Source: Kineosporia rhizophila (GTDB taxonomy: Bacteria; Actinomycetota; Actinomycetes; Actinomycetales; Kineosporiaceae). From it: a stretch of DNA of 64,000 nucleotides. The translations under genes and the position numbers were made by a program. Below the pieces are notes generated by a model. The model ran no database searches and was not told where the DNA came from. It saw only the letters and a program-made list of their open reading frames with translations. The stretch lies in contig NZ_JAJSOH010000012.1 in assembly GCF_021277265.1 (NCBI RefSeq), positions 166,746 through 230,745 of the forward strand, read 5' to 3'. Shown here one piece after another: positions 1-11,600 of the stretch (position 1 is its first letter; every line of letters starts with the position of its first letter).

Positions 1-883
1 CCGAGGCCAGAGCCGCGCGGATGACGCGCTGCTGCGAGGGCCCGTTGGGCGCCGAGAGACCGTTGGAGGCGCCGTCCTGGTTGATAGCGCTACCAGCGAC
101 CGTGGCGAGAATCGTGTGCCCGTTGCGACGGGCGTCCGAAAGCCTTTCCAGCACGATCATGCCCGCGCCCTCGGAAAGACCCATGCCGTCGGCCTCGGCC
201 GAGAACGCCTTGCAGCGGCCGTCCTTCGCGAGCGCGCCCTGCTGGGAGAAACCGATGAACTCGCCCGGGTCGGCAATGACCATGACGCCACCGGCCAGCG
301 CGAGGTCGCACTCCCCCGCGCGCAGGGCCTGGGCGGCCAGGTGCAGGGAGACCAGGGCCGAGGAGCAGGCGGTGTCCACCGTGACAGCCGGGCCTTCCAG
401 GCCCAGCGTGTACGAGATCCGGCCGGAGATGACCGAAGTGACGTTGCCGGTGAGCAGATGCCCCTCGGCGCCGTCCAGGTCGGCGCCGAAGCCGGTCTGC
501 GAGGCGTAGCCGGACGAGGCGGCGCCGGCGAACACACCGGTCAGCGAGCCCTGCAGCGAAACCGGGTCGATCCCGGCATGTTCCAGCGCCTCCCAAGAGG
601 TCTCGAGCAGCAGGCGCTGCTGCGGGTCCATCGCCAGGGCCTCACGCGGGCTGATCCGGAAGAACGCCGGGTCGAAGTCCGCGGCGCCGGTGATGAAGCC
701 GCCCTCACTGGTGTACGAGGAGCATTCCTGGCCGGGGATCGAGTCGAGCAGGCCGGCGATGTCCCAGCCGCGGTCGGAGGGGAAGGTGCCGATCGCGTCG
801 CCGCCCTCGATCAGCAGGCGCCACAGGCCGTCCGGGTTCTCAGCACCCGGGTAGCGGCAGCCGAGGCCGACGATGACGACCGG
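1..883 (-). other. Module 14: KS, N-terminal part only
   Basis: The KS begins with PVVIVGLGCRYPG at 883, has its active Cys at 365-367 (DTACSSALV), and runs off the window before the two catalytic histidines. It has the FFRISPREAL variant and the GHLLTGNVTSVISGR segment found in the KSs of modules 10 and 12, so an A1-type methylmalonyl module is the likely continuation. That is inference, since AT and KR are outside. Confidence 0.9.
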
Positions 884-3800
884 GTCCTCGGAGTCGACCT
901 GCGCCACGCGAGACTGGGCGGCGGCTGCGGAGGTGCCGGTGAGCTGGGAGATGATCTGACGGGCGAGCACTACCGGCGACGGGTAGTCGAAGACCACCGT
1001 GGAAGGCAGTTGCAGGCCGGTGGCCTCGTTCAGGCGGGTGCGCAGTTCCACCGCGGTCAGGGAGTCGAAGCCCATCTCGCGGAAGGCCCGGGCCGGGTCG
1101 ACGTCGGCGGCTGAGGCAAAGCCCAGCACGGCGGCGGCATGCCCGGCAACCAGGTCGGTGATGATCCGCTCACGCTGCGCGGGCGAGACCCCGGTGATCT
1201 TCTCCAGCAGGGCCGCGCCGTCGCCGGAGACCATCACAGCCTTGGACTCGCTGCCCGAACTGATCTGCCGGGCCTCGGGAATGGCGTCCAGCAGCGGCCA
1301 CGACCGCACCGCGTTGAACACCGCCGAGAACCGCGCCCAGTCGACGTCGGCGACCGCCAGCACGGTCTCGTCCTCGGCCAGCACCTGGCCGAGCAGGTTC
1401 AGCGCGCGCATCGGGTCCAGCAGCCGCAACCCCTGCTTGCGCAGCCGCTCAGGTACCAGGCTCTGCGGGCGGTCCAGGTCGTTGCCGTCGTCGAAACGTC
1501 CGCCCGATCCCCACACCCCCCAGGCCACACTCGTTGCGGGAAGTCCTCTGCCCCGACGATTCTCGGCCAGCGCATCCAGGTAGGCGTTGGCCGCCGCGTA
1601 GGTGGCGTGCTCGCCCACGCCCCAGGTCGCGGTGATCGACGAGAAGAGCACGAACGCGCCGAGATCCAGGTCGGCGGTCAGCTCGTCGAGGTTCTGCGCG
1701 CCGACCACCTTGGCGCCGAAAGCCATCGCCAGCTGGTCGTTGTCGGCCTGGTCGACCGGCATCAGCTCGACCGCGACAGCGCCGTGGATCACCGCCGAAA
1801 GCGGCGGGGCCACGCGAGGAATCCAATTGATGACGTTTGCCAGCGCGGCTTTGTCCATCACGTCGACCGCGACCATCGTGACGTCGGCGCCGGACTCGGC
1901 CAGCATCGAGGCCAGGAAGGAGGCGCCGGGCGTGTTCGCGCCCCGGCGGCTGGCCAGGACCACGTGCGGAACCTGCTCCTCGACCAGCCAGGAGGCCAGG
2001 TCCGGGCCGATCGCGCCGCTGGCCCCGGTGACCAGCACACTGCCGCGGGCCCAGTCCCGGCCGATACCGGAGACGCGACCGGCGCCAGCTCGCTTCAGGC
2101 GGCGCACCAGCACCCCGCCCGCGCGGATCGCGACCTGGTCCTCGGCGCCGCTGAGCACCGCACCGAGCCGCTCGACCGCCTTGGCGTCCACCGTGCCGGG
2201 CAGGTCGACCAGACCACCCCAACGGTCCGGGTGCTCCACCCCGACCGTGCGCCCCAGACCCCAGGCCTGCGCCTGCACCGGGTTGGTGGGCGCCTGGTCG
2301 GTCCCGACCGCGCCCTGCGTCAGCACCCAGAGCGGGGCCTTCGAGCCGAGGTCGCCCAGGGCGTGCACCAGCGCCATCGTGGCCGCGGTCCCGACCGGCA
2401 CCGCGGGCTGACCAGCGATCGGCGCCTCGTCGGTGGCCAGCAGCGACACCACGCCGACCAGCGGGATCTCCCGATCGGCCAGGGCCTGCTGGAGCGCGGC
2501 GGCCATGGCGGTGCGCTCGGTGGCGTCGGTGCTCACTTCGAGCACGTCTGCGCTACGGTCGCCCAGAGCCCGCCGGGCGGCGTCCACCAGGGCGCTGCTC
2601 TCGGCCGGCTTGACCAGCAGCCAGGTGCCGGCCAGCCGCGCGGGCGCTGCGTCGGCGAGCGGCTGCCAGGTGACCCGGTAGCGCCAGTCCCCGGTCAGCG
2701 ACTCGTCGCGCTCACGCTGCCGCCAGGAGGCCAGGGCGGGCAGCACCGCGCCCAGCTCGTCACCCTCCAGGGACAGCGTGCGGGCCAGCCCTTCCAGGTC
2801 ACCGGCCTCGACGGCGTTCCAGAACTCTTCCTCACCGGCGTTGCCGCCGAACCCGGCCCGCACCTCGGCCGCCGAGGTGGGCAGGCTCTTGGGCCAGTAC
2901 CGCTGCCGCTGGAACGCGTAGGTCGGCAGCTCGATCAGGTCGGCCGCCGGGATGACACGGGTCCAGTCCACGGCCACGCCGCGTACGTGCACCTCGGCCA
3001 GCGAGGCGATCAGACGGGCGGCCCCGCCGTCCTCGCGGCGCAGGGTGCCGGTGGTCACGATCTCGGAGGCGAGCACCGCGTCCTGCGCCGGGGCCAGGAT
3101 CTCGGCGATCGCGTTGGTCAGCACCGGGTGGGCCGAGGACTCGACGAAGACGCTGTGCCCCTCGCCCCCGAGCACCTCGATCGCCCGGGAGAACTCGACG
3201 CGGGCGCGCAGGCTGTCGTACCAGTACTGGGCGGTGAGCTCGGTGCCGGTGAGGTGCTCGCCGGTCATGGCCGAGACCATGGGGATGTTCGTCGGGCGGG
3301 GCTTGACGTCGGCGAGCACGCGCAGGATCTCGCCGCGCAGTTCGTCCACCTGCGGGCCGTGCGAGGCGTAGTCGACCGGCAGTATCCGCGCCCGGCCGCC
3401 CTCGGCCTCCACCCGCGCGAGCAGTTCCTGCAGCAGCTCCGGGTCGCCCGAGACCACGGTCGCGTTCGGCCCGTTCACGGCCGCCACGGTCACGTCGCCG
3501 GTCAGACGCGCCTGCACAACGGCCACCGGCTCGGCGATCGAGAGCATCCCGCCCCGACCCGACAGAGCCTTCAGAGCCTGGCTGCGCAGCGCCACCACCC
3601 GGGCGCCGTCCTCCAGCGACAGCGCACCGGAAACCACAGCGGCGGCGATCTCACCCTGCGAGTGGCCCACCACCGCATCCGGCTTCACGCCGGCTGCTTC
3701 CCAGACCGCGGCGAGCGAGACGTGCACGGCCCACAGCACCGGCTGGACCACGTCCACCCGCTCCAGGGAGCCTTCGAGCTCTTCCAGCAGGTCCCATTCG

Positions 3801-5659
3801 ACGAACGGCGCCAGCGCGGCGGCACACTCGGCCAGGCGGGCCGCGAACACCGGCGAGGAGGCAGCCAGTTCCCGGCCCATGCCGACCCACTGCGACCCCT
3901 GGCCCGGGAAGACGAAGGCGGTGCGAATGCGCCCACGCCCGGCGGGCACGACACCGCTGACCACCCCGGCGGAAGGCAACCCGTCCGCCAGAGCCGCCAG
4001 ACCCGTCCTCAGTTCTGCGGTATCGGCACCCAGAACCACGGCGCGGTGCTCGAACAGCGACCGCGTGCGCACCAGAGACCAGGCCACCTGGGCCGGGTCG
4101 AGATCGGGCTGCCGCCGGGCGAACTCGTCCAGGCGCGCGGCCTGGGCGGCGAGCGCGGCGTGGGAGCGGCCCGAGACCAGCCAGGCCGGCACCGCGCCGT
4201 CGAGCACCCGCGGCGCCTCTTCCTCGGCCACCACCGGGGCCGGGGCGTCGGCGTCCTCCTCGACCTCGGCCGTCAGCGGCGCCTCTTCGATGATCGCGTG
4301 CACGTTGGTGCCGCTCACGCCGAACGCCGAGACGCCCGCGCGCCGGGGCTGGCCGCCCTCGGCGAGGCTGGAGGGCCAGGGCACCGGCTCCTGCAGCAGC
4401 GAGACCTCGCCCGCGCTCCAGTCGATGTCGCTGCTGGGGGTCTCGGCGTGCAGGGTGCGGGGCAGTTCCTGGTGCTGCAGGGCCAGCACCATCTTGATCA
4501 CGCTGGCGATGCCGGAGGCGGTCTGGGTGTGGCCGATGTTCGACTTCACCGAGCCCAGCAGCAGGGGCTCGCCCGCCGGGCGGTCCTGGCCGTAGGTGGC
4601 CAGCAGGGCCTGGGCCTCGATCGGGTCACCCAGGCGGGTGCCGGTGCCGTGCGCCTCGACCGCGGCGACCTGCTCGGCGCGCAGCCCGGCGCTGGAGAGG
4701 GCGGCGCGGATCACGCGCTGCTGCGAGGGACCGTTGGGGGCGGTCAGGCCGTTGGAGGCGCCGTCCTGGTTCATCGCGCTGCCGGCCACCACGGCCAGCA
4801 CCCGGTGGCCGTTGCGGCGGGCGTCGGAAAGGCGCTCCAGGACGACCATCCCGGCGCCCTCACCCCAGCCGATGCCGTCGGCGCTGTCGGCGAAGGGCTT
4901 GCAGCGGCCGTCGAAGGCCATCCCGTCCTGGGCCGCGAACTCGGCGAACGCCGACGGCGTGGACATGATCGCCACACCACCGGCCAGCGCCATCGAGCAC
5001 TCCCGGGCGCGCAGCGCCTGGCAGGCCAGGTGCAGCGCGACCAGGGCCGAGGAGCACGCGGTGTCGACGGTGACGGCCGGGCCCTCCAGGCCCAGGGTGT
5101 AGGAGATGCGCCCGGAGATGACCGAGGTGATGCTGCCGATCAGCATGTACCCCTCGGCGGCCGCCTCCTCGGACAGGCCGCCGCCGTACATGCCGAAGCC
5201 CGCACCCGCGAACACGCCGGTGGAGGAGCCCTTCAGCGACAGCGGGTCGATCCCGGCGCGTTCCAGGGCCTCCCACGCGGTCTCCAGCAGCACCCGCTGC
5301 TGGGGGTCCATGGTCAGCGCCTCACGCGGGCTGATCCCGAAGAACTGCGGGTCGAACTCGGCCGCGTCGTAGACGAAACCGCCGACCTGGCCGATCTGGG
5401 AGTCGCCGACCATCCCGGCGTACAGGGCGTCGGACTCCCAGCCGCGGTCGGTCGGGAACGGCGAGATCGCGTCCGTCCCGGCGTCCATCAGGTTCCAGAA
5501 GTCCTCCGGAGCCCGGACGCCGCCGGGCAGGCGGCAGCCCATGCCGACGATAGCGATCGGCTCGCGCTCACGGTCACGCAGACGCTTACGGGTGCGGCGC
5601 AGTGCCGCGGTCGTCTGCTTGAGGTAGTCCCTGAGCTTGTCGTCGTTCTCTGCAGCCAT
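1..5659 (-). CDS. Modular type I PKS, modules 13 and 14 (3' end outside window)
   Basis: PKS-5, the last gene in transcription order. 1886 codons are visible and no stop is reached. It starts at the ATG at 5657-5659, chosen because the first 33 residues form a typical N-terminal docking helix (KLRDYLKQTTAALRRTRKRL) leading straight into the KS. Module 13 is complete: KS (Cys202), AT (Ser667, YASH 764-767), a KR dimerization element, KR (Tyr1354) and ACP (Ser1533). The KS of module 14 (Cys1765) runs off the window. It should take the chain from PKS-4, whose acidic C-terminus (EAELRDVDFD) suits this Arg/Lys-rich docking helix. The gap from the upstream stop is 35 bases, so co-transcription is likely. 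The ribosome binding site is a weak AGGGG rather than the GGAG used by its neighbours. Function is certain; product identity is not. Confidence 0.97.
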   Translation of the reverse strand, partial: MAAENDDKLRDYLKQTTAALRRTRKRLRDREREPIAIVGMGCRLPGGVRAPEDFWNLMDAGTDAISPFPTDRGWESDALYAGMVGDSQIGQVGGFVYDAAEFDPQFFGISPREALTMDPQQRVLLETAWEALERAGIDPLSLKGSSTGVFAGAGFGMYGGGLSEEAAAEGYMLIGSITSVISGRISYTLGLEGPAVTVDTACSSALVALHLACQALRARECSMALAGGVAIMSTPSAFAEFAAQDGMAFDGRCKPFADSADGIGWGEGAGMVVLERLSDARRNGHRVLAVVAGSAMNQDGASNGLTAPNGPSQQRVIRAALSSAGLRAEQVAAVEAHGTGTRLGDPIEAQALLATYGQDRPAGEPLLLGSVKSNIGHTQTASGIASVIKMVLALQHQELPRTLHAETPSSDIDWSAGEVSLLQEPVPWPSSLAEGGQPRRAGVSAFGVSGTNVHAIIEEAPLTAEVEEDADAPAPVVAEEEAPRVLDGAVPAWLVSGRSHAALAAQAARLDEFARRQPDLDPAQVAWSLVRTRSLFEHRAVVLGADTAELRTGLAALADGLPSAGVVSGVVPAGRGRIRTAFVFPGQGSQWVGMGRELAASSPVFAARLAECAAALAPFVEWDLLEELEGSLERVDVVQPVLWAVHVSLAAVWEAAGVKPDAVVGHSQGEIAAAVVSGALSLEDGARVVALRSQALKALSGRGGMLSIAEPVAVVQARLTGDVTVAAVNGPNATVVSGDPELLQELLARVEAEGGRARILPVDYASHGPQVDELRGEILRVLADVKPRPTNIPMVSAMTGEHLTGTELTAQYWYDSLRARVEFSRAIEVLGGEGHSVFVESSAHPVLTNAIAEILAPAQDAVLASEIVTTGTLRREDGGAARLIASLAEVHVRGVAVDWTRVIPAADLIELPTYAFQRQRYWPKSLPTSAAEVRAGFGGNAGEEEFWNAVEAGDLEGLARTLSLEGDELGAVLPALASWRQRERDESLTGDWRYRVTWQPLADAAPARLAGTWLLVKPAESSALVDAARRALGDRSADVLEVSTDATERTAMAAALQQALADREIPLVGVVSLLATDEAPIAGQPAVPVGTAATMALVHALGDLGSKAPLWVLTQGAVGTDQAPTNPVQAQAWGLGRTVGVEHPDRWGGLVDLPGTVDAKAVERLGAVLSGAEDQVAIRAGGVLVRRLKRAGAGRVSGIGRDWARGSVLVTGASGAIGPDLASWLVEEQVPHVVLASRRGANTPGASFLASMLAESGADVTMVAVDVMDKAALANVINWIPRVAPPLSAVIHGAVAVELMPVDQADNDQLAMAFGAKVVGAQNLDELTADLDLGAFVLFSSITATWGVGEHATYAAANAYLDALAENRRGRGLPATSVAWGVWGSGGRFDDGNDLDRPQSLVPERLRKQGLRLLDPMRALNLLGQVLAEDETVLAVADVDWARFSAVFNAVRSWPLLDAIPEARQISSGSESKAVMVSGDGAALLEKITGVSPAQRERIITDLVAGHAAAVLGFASAADVDPARAFREMGFDSLTAVELRTRLNEATGLQLPSTVVFDYPSPVVLARQIISQLTGTSAAAAQSRVAQVDSEDPVVIVGLGCRYPGAENPDGLWRLLIEGGDAIGTFPSDRGWDIAGLLDSIPGQECSSYTSEGGFITGAADFDPAFFRISPREALAMDPQQRLLLETSWEALEHAGIDPVSLQGSLTGVFAGAASSGYASQTGFGADLDGAEGHLLTGNVTSVISGRISYTLGLEGPAVTVDTACSSALVSLHLAAQALRAGECDLALAGGVMVIADPGEFIGFSQQGALAKDGRCKAFSAEADGMGLSEGAGMIVLERLSDARRNGHTILATVAGSAINQDGASNGLSAPNGPSQQRVIRAALAS
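935..5560 (-). other. Module 13: KS-AT(methylmalonyl)-KR(A2)-ACP
   Basis: KS Cys at 5054-5056. AT from about 3930, Ser at 3659-3661, YASH ending at 3370: methylmalonyl-CoA. Dimerization element FWNAVEAGDL at about 2828. KR from about 2688, TGASGAIG near 2020, Tyr at 1598-1600 in WGVGEHATY: A2. ACP Ser at 1061-1063. Expected output: beta-hydroxyl with inverted alpha-methyl. It is the third A2-type module in this two-module rhythm. Confidence 0.92.
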
Positions 5660-5694
5660 CGCCAGTACCCCTAGAGTTCTTGTGGAAAGTCGAG
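5660..5694 (-). promoter_or_regulatory. PKS-4/PKS-5 intergenic gap with weak ribosome binding site
   Basis: 35 bases. The best site before the ATG is AGGGG (about 5668-5672), 8 bases upstream; no GGAG is present, unlike the other three junctions. The gap is also relatively AT-rich. Translation of PKS-5 may be weaker or depend on coupling. Confidence 0.5.
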
Positions 5695-8600
5695 TCAGTC
5701 GAAGTCGACGTCGCGGAGTTCCGCCTCGACGAGATCGAACATCTCGTCGTCGGTCGCCGACTCCAGCTCACGGTCGATGTCTGCGGTCGGGGCCTCGCCC
5801 CGCAGGCGCAGGCCCAGCGCCTCCAGGCGGGCGGTCAGGTCCTGCCGTTCGGTGGCGTCCCAGCTGGCCCGGGCCACCACCAGTTCCAGCTTCTTCACCT
5901 CGGCCAGGGCCAGCGCGTAGTCGGACTTCTCGTCCACCGCGCGGGAGCGGACGAAGTCCGCCAGGACCGCCGGGGTCGGGTAGTCGAACACCAGCGTGGC
6001 CGGCAGCTTCAGCCCGGTCGCGGCGTTGAGGCGGGTGCGCAGGTCGACCGCGGTCAGCGAGTCGAACCCCAGATCCTTGAACGGACGGTCGCCCGGCACG
6101 TCGGCGATCGAGCCGTAGCCGAGCACCGCCGCGGCCTCGGCCCGCACCAGGTCGGTCAGGAACTCCTGCTGCCCGGCCCGGTCCAGGCCCTCCAGCCGCT
6201 CGCTCAGCGCCGAGCCGGAAGCCGCCTCGTCCTCGGTCCCGGCCAGGCCCAGAGCGGCCTGCGCCTCGGCGATCTCGGCGAGCAGCCGGCTGGGCCGCTG
6301 CGCGGTGAACACCGGGGCGAACCGGTCCCAGTCGATGTCCGCGACGGCGACCACGTCCTCGCCGTCGGCCATCACCTCGGCCAGGGCACCGACCGCGACC
6401 CGCGGGTCCATCTCGCGCATGCCCATCCGCTGCAGCACGTCGCCGGCCAGGCCCTCGCCCATCCCGCCGCCGCCCCACAGACCCCAGGCCACCGACGTCC
6501 CGGCTTCCCCGCGGGCCCGGCGGTTCTCGACCAGGACGTCGAGGGCGCCGTTGGCCGCGGCGTAACCGGACAGCTGTCCGCTGCCCCAGGTGGCCGCACC
6601 GGAGGAGAACACCACGAAGGCGTCCAGACCGGAGGTGAGCTCGTCCAGGTGCATGGCCCCCACGGCCTTGGCCTTCAGTGAGCCCTCGAGCTCGGCCGGC
6701 ACCATGCCCTCGACCGGGCCGGCCAGCCCGGCCCCGGCCGCGTGCATCACCGAACTGAGCGTCGGGCCGTTGCCGTCGATCCACTTCAGCATGGCCGCGG
6801 TCTGCCCGCGCTCACCGATGTCGCAGCCCACGATCGTTGCCTCGGTGCCCCGCTCGGCCAGCTCGACGGCGAGCGCGACGGCTCCGGAGGCGTTCGGGCC
6901 CGATCGGCTCGACAGCACGATCCGCCGGGCGCCCTTGTCGCTGAGCCAGCGCGAGACGTGCCCGCCGACCCCGCCGGTACCGCCAGTCACGAGCACCGTG
7001 CCCGCGGGCGTCCATGCGTTCTGGGTCGCCGGGCGGGTAATACGGACGAGCCTGCGCCCGAACAGCCCTTCCTCGCGGATCGCGATCTGGTCCTCGCCAC
7101 CGTCGGCGGCCACCGCGGTGAGCGCCGCGGCGAGCCTTGGGGCGGTGGTCGGGTCCCACTGCGAGGGGACGTCCACCAGCCCACCCCAGCGGTCGGGGTG
7201 TTCCAGCCCGATCACCCTGGCGAACGCCTGGGTCTCGGCCTGACGGGGGTGCTTCACCTCACCCTTGACGGTGCTGACCGCCTCGGTGGTGAGTACCCAC
7301 AGCGGTGCCGTGATGCCGCTGTCGCCCAGCGCCTGGGCCAGGACCATCGTCCCGGCCAGGCCCTGGGGCACGGATCCCAGCTCGGCCATGGGCTTCTCGT
7401 TGAGCGCCAGGAGCGAGAGCACCCCGGCGAACGGCTCTTCGCTGGCCGCCTCGGTCAGCCGGGTGGCCAGGGCCGCCCGGTTCACACCGCCGGCCTCGAG
7501 CACCTGCACCTCGGCGCCGTGACCCATCAGGGCCTGGGCGCACTTCTCGGCCAGGGCCCCGGATCCGGTGGGCACCACGACCAGCCAGGTGCCGAACAGC
7601 TGAGCCGGCTGGGGTTCGGGCAGGGCGGCCCAGGTGACCCGGTAACGCCAGCTCTCGGTATTGGTCGAAGGACGCTCGCGGCGGGTACCCGGCACCGGCT
7701 CGGGCCAGTAGCGGCGGCGCTGGAAGGCATAGGTGGGCAGGGCCACCTTCGCGCCCTTGGGCAGCACCGACGTCCAGTCGACAGCGATGCCTCTCACGTG
7801 GACGCTGGCCAGCGCGGCCAGCAGCCGGTCGGCGTCACCGTCCTCGCGGCGCAGGGTGCCGGTGACGACCGGGTCCTCGTGGCCCAGGCTCTCCAGGAGG
7901 TCGATGATCCCCGCGGTGAGCACCGGATGGGCGGAGGACTCCACGAACGCGCCGTAGCCGTCGTTGCTGAGCACCTCGATCGCTCGGGCGAACTCGACGC
8001 GGGCGCGCAGGCTGTCGTACCAGTACCGGGCGTCCAGCTCGGTGCCCTCCAGCCAGGCCCCGGTCAGGGCCGAGACCATCGGGATCCGGGCCGGCCGGGG
8101 CTTGACCGCGGCCAACACCCGCAGGATCTCGTCCCGCAACTCGTCGACCTGCGGGCCGTGCGAGGCGTAGCCCACCGGGAGCATGCGAGCCCGGCCACCT
8201 TCGGCCTCGACCTGCTCGGCCAGCAGCTGCAGCAGCGCCGGATCACCCGAGACCACAGTGGCGTTCGGCCCGTTCACCGCCGCCACGGTCACGCCCGAAG
8301 CCCCACCGTCCGGCGCCAGGTCTTCCGCGGCACGGCCTTCCTGGCCCGGCCTATTAGCGACACCTTCTCCCAAGGCATGAATTTCCGGCGCTATAGCAAC
8401 ACTTTCTTCATGGCTAGTCGCGAGGCCAGCGATCCGCGTCTCCACCGAAGCCACCGGCTCGGCGATCGACAGCATCGCGCCGCGCCCGGCCAATGCCTTC
8501 AAAGCCTGACTGCGCAGCGCCACCACCCGAGCGCCGTCCTCCAGCGAGAGCGCACCCGAGACCACAGCGGCGGCGATCTCACCCTGCGAGTGCCCGACTA

Positions 8601-11600
8601 CAGCGTCAGGCGAGACCCCGGCTGCTTCCCAGACGGCAGCGAGCGAGACGTGCACCGCCCACAGAACCGGCTGCACCACGTCCACCCGCTCCAGCGAGCC
8701 GTTCAGCTCGTCCAGCAGGTTCCACTCCACGAACGGCGACAGCGCCGCAGCGCACTCGTTCAGGCGCTCGGCGAACACCGGCGACGAAGCAGCCAGCGCC
8801 CGGCCCATGCCGACCCACTGCGAACCCTGACCGGGGAAGACGAACGCCACCCGCTCGGCCGTGGCCCCGGCGACCCCGCTGACCAGGGCGGGCGAGGGCA
8901 GTCCGGCGGCCAGGGCCTCCAGGCCGGAGAGCAGTTCGGCGCTGGATCCGGTCACCACCGCGCGGTGCTCGAAGGTCGACCGGGTGGTGGCCAGCGACCA
9001 GCCGATGTCGACCGGCCGGGTGGTGCCGTGCACCGATCCGACCAGACGGGCGGCCTGTTCCCTTAGCGCGGCCGCCGACTGGGCAGAGATCAGCCAGGCG
9101 GTCCCGGAGACAACAGGAGCGTGCTCGTCCGCCACCGGAGCCTCGGCCAGGGCCGGCGGCTCGGCCAGGATGATGTGCGCGTTGGTACCGCTGATGCCGA
9201 AGGCCGAGACACCGGCCCGCCGGACGTGCTCACCGGAGGCCTTCCAGTCGACTGCCTCGTGCAGCAACTGCACGTTGCCGGTGCTCCAGTCGACCTGCGG
9301 CGAGGGGGTGGACGCGTGCAGGGTGGCCGGGAGCCGGCCGTGCTGCAGGGCCAGCACCATTTTCATGATCCCAGCCGCGCCCGAGGCCTGCTGCGAGTGG
9401 CCGATGTTCGACTTCACCGCGCCCAGCCAGAGCGGGCGCTCGGCCGGACGCTCCTGGCCGTAGGTGGCCAGCAGCGCCTGGGCCTCGATCGGGTCACCCA
9501 GGCGGGTGCCGGTGCCGTGCGCCTCGACCGCGTCCACGTCGGCCGCCGACAGCCCGGCCGAGGCCAGGGCCGCGCGGATGACGCGCTGCTGCGAAGGCCC
9601 GTTGGGGGCGGAGAGGCCATTGGATGCGCCGTCCTGGTTGATAGCGCTACCAGCGACCATGGCGAGCACCGGATGCCCGTTGCGACGGGCGTCCGAAAGC
9701 CTTTCCAGCACGATCATTCCGGCGCCCTCGGAAAGACCCATGCCGTCGGCCTCGGCCGAGAACGCCTTGGAACGCCCGTCAGCCGCCAGCGCCCCCTGCT
9801 GCGAGAAGCCGATGAACTCGCTGGGGTCGGCGATCACCATCACACCGCCGGCCAGAGCCAGGTCGCACTCCCCCGCCCGCAATGCTTGAGCGGCCAGGTG
9901 CAGTGCCACCAACGCCGACGAACAGGCCGTGTCCACCGTCACCGCAGGGCCTTCCAGACCCAGGGTGTACGAGATCCGGCCAGAGATCACCGAAGTGACG
10001 TTGCCGGTGATCAGATGTCCGGCCGTCTCGGCGTCGAATCCGCCCTGCGCGGCGTAGCCCGAGCCCGCAGCGCCGGCGAACACACCGGTCAGCGAGCCCT
10101 GCAGCGAGGTGGGCGCGATGCCCGCGTTCTCCATCGCCTCCCAGGAGGTCTCGAGCAGCAGGCGCTGCTGCGGGTCCATCGCCAGCGCCTCGCGCGGGCT
10201 GATCCGGAAGAACGCCGGGTCGAAGTCCGCGGCGCCGCTCATGAACCCGCCCTCGCGGGTGGCCGAGGCGGTCTCGCGCAGCTCCTCCAGGTCCCAGCCG
10301 CGGTCGGCGGGGAAGCCGCCGATGGCGTCGCCGCCCTCGTCCAGCAGCTTCCACAGCGCCGCCGGGCTGTCGATCCCGCCCGGGTAGCGGCAGCCCATAC
10401 CGACGATGACGATCGGGTCGGAGGCGTCGATCGGCGCCACCCGGCTCTGGGCGACGGCTGCCGAGGTTCCGGTCAGCTCGGTGATGATCTGGCGGGCCAG
10501 GACCACCGGCGAGGGGTAGTCGAACACCACCGTGGTCGGCAGCTGCAGGCCGGTGGCCTGGTTCAGGCGGGAGCGCAGCTCGACCGCGGTGAGCGAGTCG
10601 AAGCCCATGTCCCGGAACGCCTGCGCGGCCTGCACCGAGTCGCCGGAGGTGAAGCCGAGCACCGCCGCCGCGTGCGAGCTGACCAGGTCGGTGACGATCC
10701 GTTCCTGCTGGCCGGCCGAGAGTCCGCGCAGGCGTTCCTGCAGCGCACCCCCTTCACCCGAAACCGTCTCCGGTGCGCGGGTGACGATCTGCCGGGCCTC
10801 GGGCACTCCGTCGAGCAGGGGCCACGAGCGCATCGCGTTGAACACCGCCGAGAAGCGGTCCCAGTCCACGTCGGCCACGGAGAGAACGGTCTCGTCGTCG
10901 GCCAGCACCTGCCCGAACACGCCGAGGGCGCGCTGCGGCTCCAGCAGGCTCAGGCCCTGACGCCGCAGGCGCTCCGGGACCAGGCTGAGCGGGCGTTCGG
11001 CGGCGTTGTCGTCGTCGAAACGTCCGCCCGAACCCCACACGCCCCAGGCGATGGAGGTCGCGGGAAGGCCACGGGCGCGGCGGTTCTCGGCCAGGGCGTC
11101 GAGGTGGGCGTTGGCCGCGGCGTAGGTCGCGTGCTCGCCCACACCCCAGGTCGCGGTGATGGAGGAGAAGAACACCAGCGCGGCCAGATCCAGCTCCGCG
11201 GTGAGCTCGTCGAGCACCTGCGCGCCGCCGACCTTGGCGCCGAGGGCCAGGGCCAGGTCGTCCACCCCGGTCACGTCCGCGGCCATCAGCTCGACCGCCA
11301 CGGCCGAGTGGATGACCATCGAGAGCTTCGGCGCCACGGTCGGGATGTGGTCCAGAAGCCCCTGCATCGCGGGCTTGCTGGTGACGTCGCAAGCCACCAT
11401 GGTGACCGTCGCCCCGGCCTCGGCCAGTGAGGCCGCCAGCGTTGCAGCGCCGGGGGTCTGGGGGCCGCGGCGGGTGGTCAGCACCAGGTGCTGCACGCCG
11501 GCCTCGACCAGCCAGGCCGTGAGGTCCGGCCCGATCGCCCCGCTGGCACCCGTGATCAGGACACTGCCCTGCGCCCAGTTCTTGATGTCTGTCGTGGTCT

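Noticed and set aside
1..5659. Thioesterase or cluster end near position 1
   Set aside because: The frame is still inside the KS of module 14 at the window edge; no release domain is visible.
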